A stretch of 62,626 nt of DNA from assembly GCA_035293805.1 (NCBI GenBank), contig DATGMD010000096.1, positions 1 through 62,626 on the forward strand. The letters run 5' to 3'. Numbering within the stretch: position 1 is the first letter of the stretch; each line of letters starts with the position of its first letter. Origin of the DNA: JAJPHF01 sp035293805 (GTDB lineage Bacteria; Chloroflexota; UBA6077; JAJPHF01). A program made the position numbers and the translations under genes. The notes below the pieces were generated by a model. That model saw nothing but the letters and a program-made list of their open reading frames with translations. It ran no database searches and was not told the origin of the DNA. This document shows, in pieces, positions 1 to 7,481 of the stretch.

Positions 1-274
1 CTGGGGCCCGCGGCTGTTCGAGGAGTACCACCTCTGGGTGTCGTACGAGCTAGGGGAGGACCTGCCGTACCTGCTGCAGTACGTGGGCGAGGACCACGTG
101 GTGGTGGGCACCGACTACGGCCACCACACGCCGGGCACCACGGACCGGCTAGCGGCCGACCCCTCGGCGCAGGTCCACATGGTCAATAACTTGCGAGGGC
201 GGGAGGACATGCCGGCGCGGATGATCGAGAAGATCCTGACCGAGAACCCGCGCCGCCTGTACGGCCTGGCCTGA
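1..274 (+). CDS. Amidohydrolase family protein, C-terminal part (5'-truncated by window edge)
   Basis: An open frame runs in from the window edge (codon phase from base 2) and ends at TGA 272-274. The roughly 90 visible residues match the C-terminal part of metal-dependent amidohydrolases of the ACMSD/amidohydrolase-2 type. 'EDLPYLLQYVGEDHVVVGTDYG' is the barrel strand carrying the late metal-ligand Asp (in GTDYGHH), followed by a helical tail ending in NPRRLYGLA. The intact amidohydrolase at 26962-28170 has the same tail pattern (EDLPYLL, ASDYPHG, ARLYRL), so both belong to one family. The metal-binding N-terminus and the substrate cannot be judged here. Confidence 0.8.
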   Translation, partial: WGPRLFEEYHLWVSYELGEDLPYLLQYVGEDHVVVGTDYGHHTPGTTDRLAADPSAQVHMVNNLRGREDMPARMIEKILTENPRRLYGLA

Positions 275-328
275 GCCACCCCGCCGGGCAGCGCGAGCCG
301 GCCGCCGCCGCCCGGCGCCGCGCGGCGC

Positions 329-1228
329 TCAGCCGCCGGCCGGGGCGCCGGGGCGGTCGTGGCGGTAGAGGAGAAACGGCCGCTCGCCGCGCGCGACCCA
401 GCCGCCGGCCTCGGCGGCCGCCACAGCGGCGGGCGGCAGCAGCGCAAATACCTGCTCGGAGCCGGCCGCGGCCGCCGCGGCGCGAGCCGCGGCCAGCAGC
501 GCGGGGCAGGCGACGGCGGTGCTGGCCAGGAAGGCGACCTCGGCCTCGGGCGGGCGGCCGTACTTCGCCGCCCGCGACGCCAGGTCGGGCGGGGTGAGCA
601 CGACGTACGAGCGGTCGTCGGCGGCCACGCGCACGCGGTCCGCGGCCACGGCCAGCGCCAGCCAGTCGCGGCTCAGCGCGGCGCCGATCCAGCCGTGCCA
701 GCGAATCGGCTCGCCCAGCGCGAATACGGCCTGGGCCGCTTCCCACAGGGCCGGCACCTCGTCCGGGCGGGCGGGGCGCACGTCGGCAGTGGCGGTGTCG
801 GGCGGCGCCGTGCCCGCCTCGACACGGAACGGGCGATACGCGTCGCGCACCGTGAAGCCGCAGGCCGCGGCGACGCGGTGCATCGGCGCGTTGCCCGCGT
901 CGGTGACGAAGCGCAGCGTGTGCAGGCCGCTGGCCCAGGCGCAGGCGGCGACGTGACTCAGCAGCGCGCGCCCCAGCCCGCGCTCGCGGCGCTCGGGCGC
1001 CACCCGCACCCCCTCCAGCCAGCCCTCGCCGGGCGCCGCGACCACCAGCTTGACGACGGCGATCGGCTGGTCGGCCTCGTCGACGCCGGCGATGAACGCG
1101 CCCTCCGTATCCGCCAGCCAGTCGTCCCAGACGAGCGGCAGGTAGTCACCGTTGGGATACGTCTGGGCGCAGAAGGCGAACACCGCGTCGCGGTCGCGGG
1201 CCGCGGTAGGGCGAAACCGGTACGACAC
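329..1228 (-). CDS. GNAT-family N-acetyltransferase
   Basis: A 299-residue protein starting at GTG 1228, chosen because AGGAG lies 5 bases upstream; the open frame continues further up but without a ribosome site. Residues about 5-140 form a GNAT fold. The acetyl-CoA-binding segment is visible as 'VRVAPERRERGLGRALLSH' (Q/RxxGxG/A type), followed by the beta5 region NAPMHRVAAACGF. The C-terminal half (from about residue 150) looks like a second, degenerate GNAT-like or accessory domain ending in a Pro/Gly tail. The protein probably transfers an acetyl group to an amine on a small molecule or protein; the acceptor is unknown. It converges with the amidohydrolase, 54 bases away. Confidence 0.8.
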   Translation of the reverse strand: MSYRFRPTAARDRDAVFAFCAQTYPNGDYLPLVWDDWLADTEGAFIAGVDEADQPIAVVKLVVAAPGEGWLEGVRVAPERRERGLGRALLSHVAACAWASGLHTLRFVTDAGNAPMHRVAAACGFTVRDAYRPFRVEAGTAPPDTATADVRPARPDEVPALWEAAQAVFALGEPIRWHGWIGAALSRDWLALAVAADRVRVAADDRSYVVLTPPDLASRAAKYGRPPEAEVAFLASTAVACPALLAAARAAAAAAGSEQVFALLPPAAVAAAEAGGWVARGERPFLLYRHDRPGAPAGG

Positions 1229-1278
1229 GGGCGCTCCTGAGCATACGCTACCCGGATTGTAGCAAGCGCGCCGGGGCG

Positions 1279-1839
1279 TCAGCGGCGCGCGAGCTGGACG
1301 GCGGCGCCGACGACCGCGCAGGCCAGCCCGACGAGGGGCGCCGCGCCGGCGAGGTCGGGCGGCAGCAGCACGGTGAGGGCGCTGGTGACGAGCAGGCCGC
1401 CGAGGATGGCGCTGCCGATCTTCAGCAGCGGCCCCTCCAGCGCCAAGAGGAGAATGCCGCCGACGATCGCGCCGACGAGCCAGGCCACGCCGCCGGGCAG
1501 CAGGTCCGGCCAGATGGCCGCCGCCTGGACGAGCGCCGCGCTGCCGACGATCGCGCCCAGCACGAACACGGCGACGCGCCGCAGCAGCCCCGCCAGCGCC
1601 CAGCCCAGGATAGCGCCCACGATCAGCGCGCCGATATTCAGCGCCTCCAGCGGCACCTCGGGTGGGGGCGTCACGCCGGCGCCGAGCACGGCGGCGAGAA
1701 TAGCGCTGGCGGCCAGCGCGCCGAGCAGCGCCCCGAGCACGCTGATCTGCAGGACGACGAGCGCCCGCCCGGCGAAGGCCAGCAACAGGCCCACGAGCAG
1801 GAAGACCCACGGGCTGAGGGTAAGCTGTTCGGGCAACAC
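1279..1839 (-). CDS. Multi-pass membrane protein, TM198/DUF4203-like
   Basis: A 186-residue hydrophobic protein with about six or seven predicted membrane helices joined by short Gly/Ala/Arg loops. Residues such as WALAGLLRRVAVFVLGAIVG and the small-residue-rich helices resemble the DUF4203/TM198 class, whose function is unknown. I start it at GTG 1839, preceded by GAAGGG at 6 bases. A longer frame to 1929 exists, but its extra residues are translated from a dispersed repeat (1875-1952) and are unlikely to be native. It lies upstream of, and in the same direction as, the acetyltransferase. Confidence 0.65.
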   Translation of the reverse strand: MLPEQLTLSPWVFLLVGLLLAFAGRALVVLQISVLGALLGALAASAILAAVLGAGVTPPPEVPLEALNIGALIVGAILGWALAGLLRRVAVFVLGAIVGSAALVQAAAIWPDLLPGGVAWLVGAIVGGILLLALEGPLLKIGSAILGGLLVTSALTVLLPPDLAGAAPLVGLACAVVGAAVQLARR

Positions 1840-1874
1840 GGCTAGCCCTTCGTCAAAGCCGACATCGGAGTTGC

Positions 1875-1952
1875 GGCCCGCGGGCCGCGGGCGTGATGAA
1901 CGCACCCCTACGACACGCGGACTGCTCACCTTGCGCGCAAGGTGGTCCGGGC
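1875..1952. repeat. Dispersed repeat family A, copy 1
   Basis: Intergenic sequence with the core 'GGGCGTGATGAACGCACCCC' followed by CTCACCTTG-GCGCAAG. Related copies lie at 5701-5753 (inverted), 35199-35240 and 55324-55425. The core is a small hairpin (GGGCGGG / CCCGCCC in the best copies). Confidence 0.6.
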
Positions 1953-2024
1953 GCGCGGGCGCGCGATAGCGGGGCGCCGCGACGGACGCCTTGCCCCGAT
2001 TCTAGCAGAGCGGCCGGGCGGCGC

Positions 2025-2053
2025 TTGACCGGCGGGGCGGGCGGGGCCACAAT
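2025..2053 (+). promoter_or_regulatory. Candidate sigma70-type promoter for the cyclase gene
   Basis: TTGACC, a 17-base spacer, then CACAAT; the hexamers lie 56-84 bases before ATG 2109. The spacing is ideal, and the same TTGAC-N17/18 pattern recurs upstream of several genes in this window. Confidence 0.5.
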
Positions 2054-2108
2054 GGCCGTACACGCGCGAGCACGCGGGCGGCTGGCCTGAGCCGCTGGGG
2101 AGACGCCG

Positions 2109-2804
2109 ATGACTGCCCCGCCCCCCGCCTCCTGGCCGGCCGCCGGCCCGCTGGCGGGCGCCACAATCGTGGACCTGACGATGACCTTCAGCCCCGACAT
2201 CACGCCAGTGCCGGGCCACCCGTGCGCCGAGATCGTGCCGCTGCACGAGCACGCCACGCACGGCCGCTCGAACTCCATCGTGCGCTTCAGCATCCACACC
2301 GGCACGCACGTGGACGCGCCGTACCACTTCTTCCCGAACGGTCTGACGATGGACCAGGTGCCGCTCGACCGTCTGCTGCGCCCGGCGGTGCTCTGCGACC
2401 TGCGCGAGCGCGCGACGCCACAGCGCCCGTTCACGCGCGCCGACTTGGAGGCCGGCGGGCTGGCGGCCGGCAGCCTGCGCGGGCGCATCCCGGTGCTGTA
2501 CTCGGGCTGGTCGGCCGAGCACTACCAGGCGTCAGACTTCTACACCCGCAACCCCTACCTGGCCGAGGACACGGCGCGCTGGCTAGCGGAAGAAGGCATC
2601 GCGGCACTGGCCATTGACTTCGCCGTCGACCCCGCCGAGCCTTATCCCTGCCACCAGATCCTGCTCGGCCAGAGCATCCCGCTCATCGAGAACCTGATCG
2701 GCCTCGACGCGCTCGACCGCCGCGAGTTCACGCTGATCGCCTTCCCGCAGAAGATCGGCGGCGGCAACGGCGGCCAGGCCCGCGTCGCCGCCGTGTACGG
2801 CTGA
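2109..2804 (+). CDS. Cyclase family protein (kynurenine formamidase-like metal hydrolase)
   Basis: A 231-residue protein with the family hallmark 'HTGTHVDAPYHFFPNG' (about residues 65-80), the HxGTHxDxPxHF metal-binding signature of the cyclase/KynB superfamily. The early strand IVDLTMTFSPDI and the late motif AIDFAVDPAEPYPCH are also typical. Members hydrolyse amides, esters or cyclic substrates such as N-formylkynurenine and isatin using a divalent metal. Start ATG has GGGGAG 6 bases upstream. The VOC gene begins 7 bases after the stop, so the pair is probably co-transcribed. The substrate is not determinable; the neighbouring CoA-transferase suggests degradation of an organic acid. Confidence 0.85.
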   Translation: MTAPPPASWPAAGPLAGATIVDLTMTFSPDITPVPGHPCAEIVPLHEHATHGRSNSIVRFSIHTGTHVDAPYHFFPNGLTMDQVPLDRLLRPAVLCDLRERATPQRPFTRADLEAGGLAAGSLRGRIPVLYSGWSAEHYQASDFYTRNPYLAEDTARWLAEEGIAALAIDFAVDPAEPYPCHQILLGQSIPLIENLIGLDALDRREFTLIAFPQKIGGGNGGQARVAAVYG

Positions 2805-2811
2805 GGGCGCC

Positions 2812-3546
2812 GTGCTGCTGCGGCTGCACCACGTGGGGCTGATCGTGCGCGACCTGCAGGCGACCAGCGCGCAGTACACCGAGAAGCTGGGGCTGCGGCT
2901 GGATCGCGTCGAGGACTACGGCGACGGGCTGCTGCGCATCGGCTTCCTGGTGTGCGGCGACATGTTCCTCGAGCTGATCCAGCCGCTCACGGACGAGGGG
3001 CCGAACGCGGCCTGGCTGCGCACGGTCGGCGAGGGCATCCAGCACCTGGCGTTCGAGGTGGGCGACGTGAACGGCACGCTGGCCGAGCTGACGGCGCGCG
3101 GCGTGCCGCTGCTCGACTGCGGCGCGCGGCGGGGCGCTTCCGGCACGCGCATCGCCTTTCTCGACCCGCGCGGCTTCGCCGGCTCGCTGCTGGAGCTGGT
3201 CGAGGAGACGGCCGAGTCGCGCGCCGTGAACGCCCACGCGCTCGACGCCGGCTGGGTGCGCTACTGCGGTGCTCTGCCACCCCCCCAGCCCCCCAATCCT
3301 GGGGGAGAGTGGGGGGACACCCCCCACACCCCCCGGAGATTAAGAAAGAGGCCAGTTGGGGGGACACCCCCCAGGCCCCCCGCCAGGGGAGCGCCCCTGG
3401 ACCCCCGGGGAGAGGGACGGGCGGACCAGGCCCCCGGACGGGGAGCACCGCTGGCCCCCCGGAGTGAGATGCCCACTGGGGAAGGCGCGCAAACCCCCGG
3501 CCGCGGGGCACCCCCGCACCTCTCGGGACGGGAGCGGGCGACGTGA
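2812..3546 (+). CDS. VOC-fold protein (methylmalonyl-CoA epimerase/glyoxalase-like) with repeat-derived C-terminal tail
   Basis: Residues 1-135 form a complete vicinal oxygen chelate domain: 'RLHHVGLIVRDLQATSAQYT' at the N-terminus with a metal-ligand His, IQHLAFEVGDV in the middle, and FLDPRGFAGSLLELVE with the last metal-ligand Glu. Family members of this size (about 135-150 residues) act as epimerases or lyases. From about residue 155 to the stop, the frame is Pro/Gly/Arg-rich (PPPQPPNPGGEWG, then PxRGAPL repeats) and is translated from G+C-rich repeat sequence. The true stop was probably lost. Starts at GTG 2812 and overlaps the next gene's GTG by 4 bases. Confidence 0.75.
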   Translation: MLLRLHHVGLIVRDLQATSAQYTEKLGLRLDRVEDYGDGLLRIGFLVCGDMFLELIQPLTDEGPNAAWLRTVGEGIQHLAFEVGDVNGTLAELTARGVPLLDCGARRGASGTRIAFLDPRGFAGSLLELVEETAESRAVNAHALDAGWVRYCGALPPPQPPNPGGEWGDTPHTPRRLRKRPVGGTPPRPPARGAPLDPRGEGRADQAPGRGAPLAPRSEMPTGEGAQTPGRGAPPHLSGRERAT

Positions 3547-3660
3547 GCGAGCGGCAGCCGCCTTCTCAGCACGCAGTACCCAGCACTCAGCACTCCTCGC
3601 CGGGTCCGCTGGCGAGCGTGCGGGTGGAGGGACGCGCTCGCCGCCCGCCTGGCGGCCAAC
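3275..3660. repeat. Composite of low-complexity repeats spanning the VOC/CoA-transferase junction
   Basis: C-runs and G-runs arranged as small inverted repeats (CCCCCAATCCTGGGGGAGAG near 3289, related in inverted form to 46325-46345), then a 'CAGCACGCAGTACCCAGCAC' type sequence at about 3568. A near-duplicate of CTGGCG(A/G)GCGTGCGGGTGG follows, at about 3610 and 3670. The segment supplies the tail of one gene and the head of the next. Confidence 0.55.
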
Positions 3661-4853
3661 AACGCCCGCTGGCGGGCGTGCGGGTGGTGGACCTGACGTG
3701 GTACCTGGCGGGGCCATACGCGACGATGATCCTCGCCGACCTGGGCGCCGAGGTCGTCAAGATCGAGCGGCCGGACGGCGATCCGGTGCGCGGCAACGGT
3801 CCCTTCTACGACGCGGCGGGCGCCTACAGCTCGTACTTCATGAGCGTGAACCGCGGCAAGCGGAGCGTCGTGCTCGACCTGAAGCACCCGCGCGGCCGCG
3901 AGCTGCTGCTGGCGCTGGCGGCGCGGGCCGACGTGCTGGTCGAGAACTTCCTGCCCGGCACGATGGCGCGCCTGGGGCTGGGCTACGAGACGCTGGCGGC
4001 GCGCAACCCGCGCCTGATCTACGCGGCGCTGTCGGGCTTCGGCCAGACGGGGCCGTATGCCGACCGGCCGGCGCTCGACGTGATCGTGCAGGCCATGGCC
4101 GGCACGATGAGCGTCACCGGCGAGCCGGACGGGGAGCCGATGCGCGCGGGCGCGTCGATCGGCGACGTGACAGGTGCGCTGTACGCGACGATCGGCATCC
4201 TGGCGGCGCTGCACGAGCGCGAGCGCAGCGGCCACGGACAGCTCCTCGACGTGGCGCTGCTCGACAGCCAGGTGGCGATTCTAGAAAACGCCTTCGCGCG
4301 CTACTTCGCGACGGGCGAGGTGCCGGGCCGTTACGGCACGGCGCACCCGCTCATCACGCCGTTCCAGGCGTTCGCCACGGCCGACGGCTACGTCGTCGTG
4401 GCGGCGTCGTCGCAGGCGCAGTGGCGGGCGCTGTGCGGCGTGCTCGGGCGCGAGGCCCTGTGCGCCGACCCACGCTTCGCCGAGCGCGCCGCCCGCACGC
4501 GGCACCGCGCGGCCCTGATCCCGATCCTGGCCGAGCTGTTCGCCGCGCGGTCCACGGCCGAGTGGGTGGCGCTCTTGGGCGCGGCGGGGGTGCCGTGCGG
4601 GCCGGTGAACACGGTGGACGCGGTGGCTGCGGACCCGCACGAGCAGGCGCGCGGGATGTTCGTGGACCTCGACGTGCCGGGGCTCGGTGCCTGGCGGGCG
4701 GTGAACAGCCCGCTGCGCTTGAGCCGCACGCCGGCAGGCCCGGCCGGCCCGCCACCCCGCCTGGGCGAGCACACCGATGCCGTGCTGGCCGAGCAGCTCG
4801 GGCTCGACGCCGCTGCCCTCGCCGCGCTGCGGGCAGAGGGCGCGATCGGGTAA
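3543..4853 (+). CDS. Class III CoA-transferase (CaiB/BaiF family)
   Basis: A 436-residue protein; the family is usually about 390-410. 'LAGVRVVDLTWYLAGPYATM' is the Rossmann-like N-terminal motif, ADLGAEVVKIERPDGD follows, and RAGASIGDVTG carries the expected catalytic Asp that forms the acyl anhydride. DVLVENFLPGTM and GVPCGPVNT are also conserved. It moves CoA between carboxylic acids. The first 40 residues (QHAVPSTQHSS and so on) are repeat-derived, and a second LASVRVEG copy precedes the real LAGVRVVDLT, so the native start was probably near 3667. A GTG/TGA overlap couples it to the VOC gene. The substrate is unknown. Confidence 0.88.
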   Translation: MSERQPPSQHAVPSTQHSSPGPLASVRVEGRARRPPGGQQRPLAGVRVVDLTWYLAGPYATMILADLGAEVVKIERPDGDPVRGNGPFYDAAGAYSSYFMSVNRGKRSVVLDLKHPRGRELLLALAARADVLVENFLPGTMARLGLGYETLAARNPRLIYAALSGFGQTGPYADRPALDVIVQAMAGTMSVTGEPDGEPMRAGASIGDVTGALYATIGILAALHERERSGHGQLLDVALLDSQVAILENAFARYFATGEVPGRYGTAHPLITPFQAFATADGYVVVAASSQAQWRALCGVLGREALCADPRFAERAARTRHRAALIPILAELFAARSTAEWVALLGAAGVPCGPVNTVDAVAADPHEQARGMFVDLDVPGLGAWRAVNSPLRLSRTPAGPAGPPPRLGEHTDAVLAEQLGLDAAALAALRAEGAIG

Positions 4854-4859
4854 CGGGCC

Positions 4860-5621
4860 TCAGGTGTAGGCGCTGTGCCAAGCCGCGACGAGGCGGCGGA
4901 GCGCGGGCTGGCGGGCGGCGAACTGGGCGGCGCGGGCGACGTTGCGGCCCGACGGATGGGGGAAGCCGAACAGGCAGCGGCACGGATCGAGGGCGCCCCG
5001 CGCCACCAGGAGCCGCAGCACCTCCTCCACGCTCGTGCCGAGCGGCACCACGAGCGCGCGGTCGAGCAGTGCTAGCTCGGGCGCCAGGTAAGTGTCCACG
5101 AACCGCAGCAGCCCGGGATGGCGCGCGAGCCGGGGCGCCGTGCCCGCGTAGTCCTGGCCGCCCCGCTGGACGGGGTAGCGCACGGCGGCCGTCGCGTGCA
5201 GCAGGTGGGCGTGGCGCGGCATGAAGAGGAGCGCCGTCGTCGCTAGCCCGAGGGCGGCCTGCACGCCGATGCCGTCCAGCATGGCGACGAGGTGGGGGCG
5301 CGTCGGGCCGCCGAAGCTGGCTGTCGTCTTCACCTGGCGCGCGATCTCGCTACCTTCCAGGCCCTGACCCAGCGCCTCACGGGCGACGCGGTAGGCCAGC
5401 GCGGTCTCGCGGCGGCCGGGAGTGATGCCGACGAGCGCGAGCCGCGCGGCTGGGCTCACGTAGTCGAATGGACCGTAGTAGACGTCCAGGGGACCGCTCG
5501 CGCCCAGGTGGAACGGCGTGCCGCGGAGCGCGTCGAACGCGAAGGCGCCGCGCCACGACGGCAGCCAGCGGAGCCACTCGCCGTAGAGCGCGGCTGGGTC
5601 GCGGGGCATCTGGAGTGTCAT
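4860..5621 (-). CDS. Uracil-DNA glycosylase-fold protein, non-canonical
   Basis: A 253-residue protein starting at ATG 5621 with GAGGAG 9 bases upstream. 'LALVGITPGRRETALAYRVA' resembles motif A of the UDG superfamily (G-(I/Q)-x-PG), and LFGFPHPSGRN near the C-terminus resembles the HPS motif that contacts the flipped base. Between them the sequence is unusual and includes a region typical of uncharacterised UDG-like proteins. It may be a base-excision glycosylase or a relative with another nucleic-acid role. It converges with the CoA-transferase, 6 bases away, and has no functional partner nearby. The assignment rests on two motifs only. Confidence 0.55.
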   Translation of the reverse strand: MTLQMPRDPAALYGEWLRWLPSWRGAFAFDALRGTPFHLGASGPLDVYYGPFDYVSPAARLALVGITPGRRETALAYRVAREALGQGLEGSEIARQVKTTASFGGPTRPHLVAMLDGIGVQAALGLATTALLFMPRHAHLLHATAAVRYPVQRGGQDYAGTAPRLARHPGLLRFVDTYLAPELALLDRALVVPLGTSVEEVLRLLVARGALDPCRCLFGFPHPSGRNVARAAQFAARQPALRRLVAAWHSAYT

Positions 5622-5700
5622 CGCGTACAGCTCCTCGGGCGGCCGGCTGGGACCGGGGCGCCTCGCACCGCAGGCGAGCGGCCGCGGTGACGGAGGGCCG

Positions 5701-5753
5701 GGTTTCATACCCGCCCGCGGCCTGTGGCGCGGAATACGGCAAGCGCCACTGCC
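5701..5753. repeat. Dispersed repeat family A, copy 2 (inverted relative to 55324-55425)
   Basis: The reverse complement matches 55324-55378 over about 50 bases with few differences: GGCAGTGGCGCT, then GCGCCACAGGCCGCGGGCGG. A shorter direct repeat, GCGCGGAAT-N4-CAAGCGCCACTG, follows at about 5727-5750 and 5805-5830. Confidence 0.65.
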
Positions 5754-5881
5754 CCCGTAGCGGAGCCGGAGTTGCCGGTACGGCCGGCGCAGCGGGGGCT
5801 TGGGCGCGGAATCCTGCAAGCGCCACTGGCCGCCACCCCGGCGTTGCTACCATCCACTAGACGACAAGCGCTCCGACGGCG

Positions 5882-5911
5882 TTGACCCGCGCCGCGGCCG
5901 TCGTCTACGAT
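5882..5911 (+). promoter_or_regulatory. Candidate promoter for the nitroreductase
   Basis: TTGACC, an 18-base spacer, then TACGAT, ending 45 bases before ATG 5957. Confidence 0.5.
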
Positions 5912-5956
5912 GAGGCAAACCCCCAAGATGATGCACGCCAGCAGACCGGAGGGGCC

Positions 5957-6745
5957 ATGACCGCGATCCAGCCGGGCGCCGCCACCCAGGACTACGAGCT
6001 GCTGCTCGACCTCGTGAAGCGCCGCGCCAGCGTCCGCAACCTGAAGCCGGACCCGATCCCCGACGAGTACATTAACCTGGTACTGGAAGCGGGCCACTGG
6101 GCGATGTCCGGCGCGAACTCCCAGCCCTGGGAGTACCTTGTCGTCAAGGACCCGCAGGTCAAGAAGGACCTCTGGCGCGCGTACATCGAGGAGAACGACG
6201 ACTTCATCTACTGGATGGAGCAGCAGCGGGTGGCCGAGCTGCGCCACCCCTCGTTCCAGCTCACCGCCGACGAGCAGTACCAGCGGCGGCGGCGGAAAGG
6301 CTGGTCGGAGGCGCCCGCGCTGATCGTCGTGCTCGGTGACGGCCGGCGGCAGTGGGGCACCGTGCAGGGCGCCCACACCTTCGGCCGCGACCAGTCGCAC
6401 CTGACGGACGGCCTGGCGAACACCTGCATGCTGATGCACCTGGCCGCCGCGTCGCTCGGCCTCGGTACGCAGTGGAACACGATCCACATCCAGGAGCCGT
6501 TCAAGCGCATCCTGGGCGTGCCCGACCTGCTGACGCTCTACCTCATCATCCCGATCGGCTATCCGGCGGTCGAGCCCCTGGTCGGCGTGCGCCGCGACCT
6601 GGACGACATCGTGCACCACGACCACTACGATATGTCGAAGTACATGACCAACGAGCAGATCATCGAGTACCTCTACCAGCTCCGCGGCAAGACGATCCCC
6701 AAGTACCGCCAGTCCATGCTCAGCGCCGACGCCGAGGAGAAGTAG
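5957..6745 (+). CDS. Nitroreductase-family FMN-dependent oxidoreductase
   Basis: A 262-residue protein from ATG 5957, which has GGAGGGG directly upstream; an in-frame TTG at 5882 would add residues translated from the promoter. 'RRASVRNLKPDPIPDEYINL' is the classic N-terminal FMN phosphate-binding segment, AGHWAMSGANSQPWEYLVV the conserved SxxNxQPW motif, and AAASLGLGTQWNT the GLG FMN-binding loop. The family reduces nitro groups, enones or flavins with NAD(P)H, or fragments flavin. The length is slightly above the usual 190-220 because of an insertion around EENDDFIYWMEQQR and a C-terminal helix, as in some dehalogenase-like subfamilies. It appears monocistronic. Confidence 0.88.
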   Translation: MTAIQPGAATQDYELLLDLVKRRASVRNLKPDPIPDEYINLVLEAGHWAMSGANSQPWEYLVVKDPQVKKDLWRAYIEENDDFIYWMEQQRVAELRHPSFQLTADEQYQRRRRKGWSEAPALIVVLGDGRRQWGTVQGAHTFGRDQSHLTDGLANTCMLMHLAAASLGLGTQWNTIHIQEPFKRILGVPDLLTLYLIIPIGYPAVEPLVGVRRDLDDIVHHDHYDMSKYMTNEQIIEYLYQLRGKTIPKYRQSMLSADAEEK

Positions 6746-6800
6746 CCCCGGCTGGTCGCCGGGCGCGGGCGCGCTGAGGTTTCAGCAGGAGGCAGACCCT

Positions 6801-6877
6801 CTGGGAGCGCGGCCGTCCCGGCCGCATTGTCGGCGTCGGTTGCGCCGGATGGGCAGGCGAGACGTCTGCGCTCCCAG
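6801..6877. repeat. 77-base element with 10-base terminal inverted repeats
   Basis: Bounded by CTGGGAGCGC and its exact complement GCGCTCCCAG, with an inner palindrome GCGGCCG/CGGCCGC. It has the shape of a small non-coding mobile or REP-type unit. No second copy was noticed in the window. Confidence 0.45.
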
Positions 6878-6922
6878 GGGGTCGAACCTCGCCATCCTTC
6901 CAAAACTTGAAGAGGGTTTGCT

Positions 6923-7363
6923 TTGCAGCGCATGCACGACTTAAGAGCCTTTGACTGGATTGCGAACGGGCGCACTCCATTGCCTGGCCGTTTTGAGAAG
7001 GCAACTGGAGTCCCTGTTTCGGCCTGTCTTCCACCGGGTTATCCATCGTACTGCAAAATATTCCCCGCGGTGTACGAAGATCTATTGATGCCAGACAAAA
7101 CAGTAGGCTCGGATGAGTATATGCGCAGAAGAGTGGATGAGCTTCGCCAAGCTGGTTATGATAGTAGATCAGCTCGTATCATAGCGCACAAAGAAGAGCA
7201 TGAGCTCCGGGAGTCACTTTTTAAGCAGCCGAAGCTGGACACGACTCGTTTTCAACGAGTCCGCATGCAGACCTTAGCTAACCGTTACGGGGTCCAGTTT
7301 CATCCATTGTTCAGCAACGAGGACTCCAGAGTAGATAACCGGGCAGACGAAATCAACAGATAG
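6923..7363 (+). CDS. Hypothetical protein, compositionally foreign
   Basis: A 146-residue protein not recognised. The TTG start at 6923 has AGAGGG 6 bases upstream; the in-frame ATG at 6932 is the alternative. Base composition is close to balanced (many A/T third positions), in sharp contrast to the very G+C-rich neighbours, which suggests recent transfer. Visible features are an aromatic segment 'PPGYPSYCKIFPAVYEDLL', a charged helix EYMRRRVDELRQAG, and a Lys/Arg/Glu-rich C-terminal half. There is no signal peptide or membrane segment. It lies between the 77-base repeat element and the convergent lyase gene. It may be a fragment of a longer protein. Confidence 0.6.
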   Translation: MQRMHDLRAFDWIANGRTPLPGRFEKATGVPVSACLPPGYPSYCKIFPAVYEDLLMPDKTVGSDEYMRRRVDELRQAGYDSRSARIIAHKEEHELRESLFKQPKLDTTRFQRVRMQTLANRYGVQFHPLFSNEDSRVDNRADEINR

Positions 7364-7481
7364 TTTCACACACGCAGATTTTACCTCATAGAACGGTCGC
7401 TTCTTGAGGCCAGGCGCGTGGCTACTTGGGCCAGGATTGGACTGTCGGATCGGGAGCCGGGACCGGCATGGCTTCGGCCGG

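Noticed and set aside
183..746. Large minus-strand Arg/Gly-rich frames opposite and beside the acetyltransferase
   Set aside because: Shadow frames caused by very high G+C at third positions; composition is non-protein-like.
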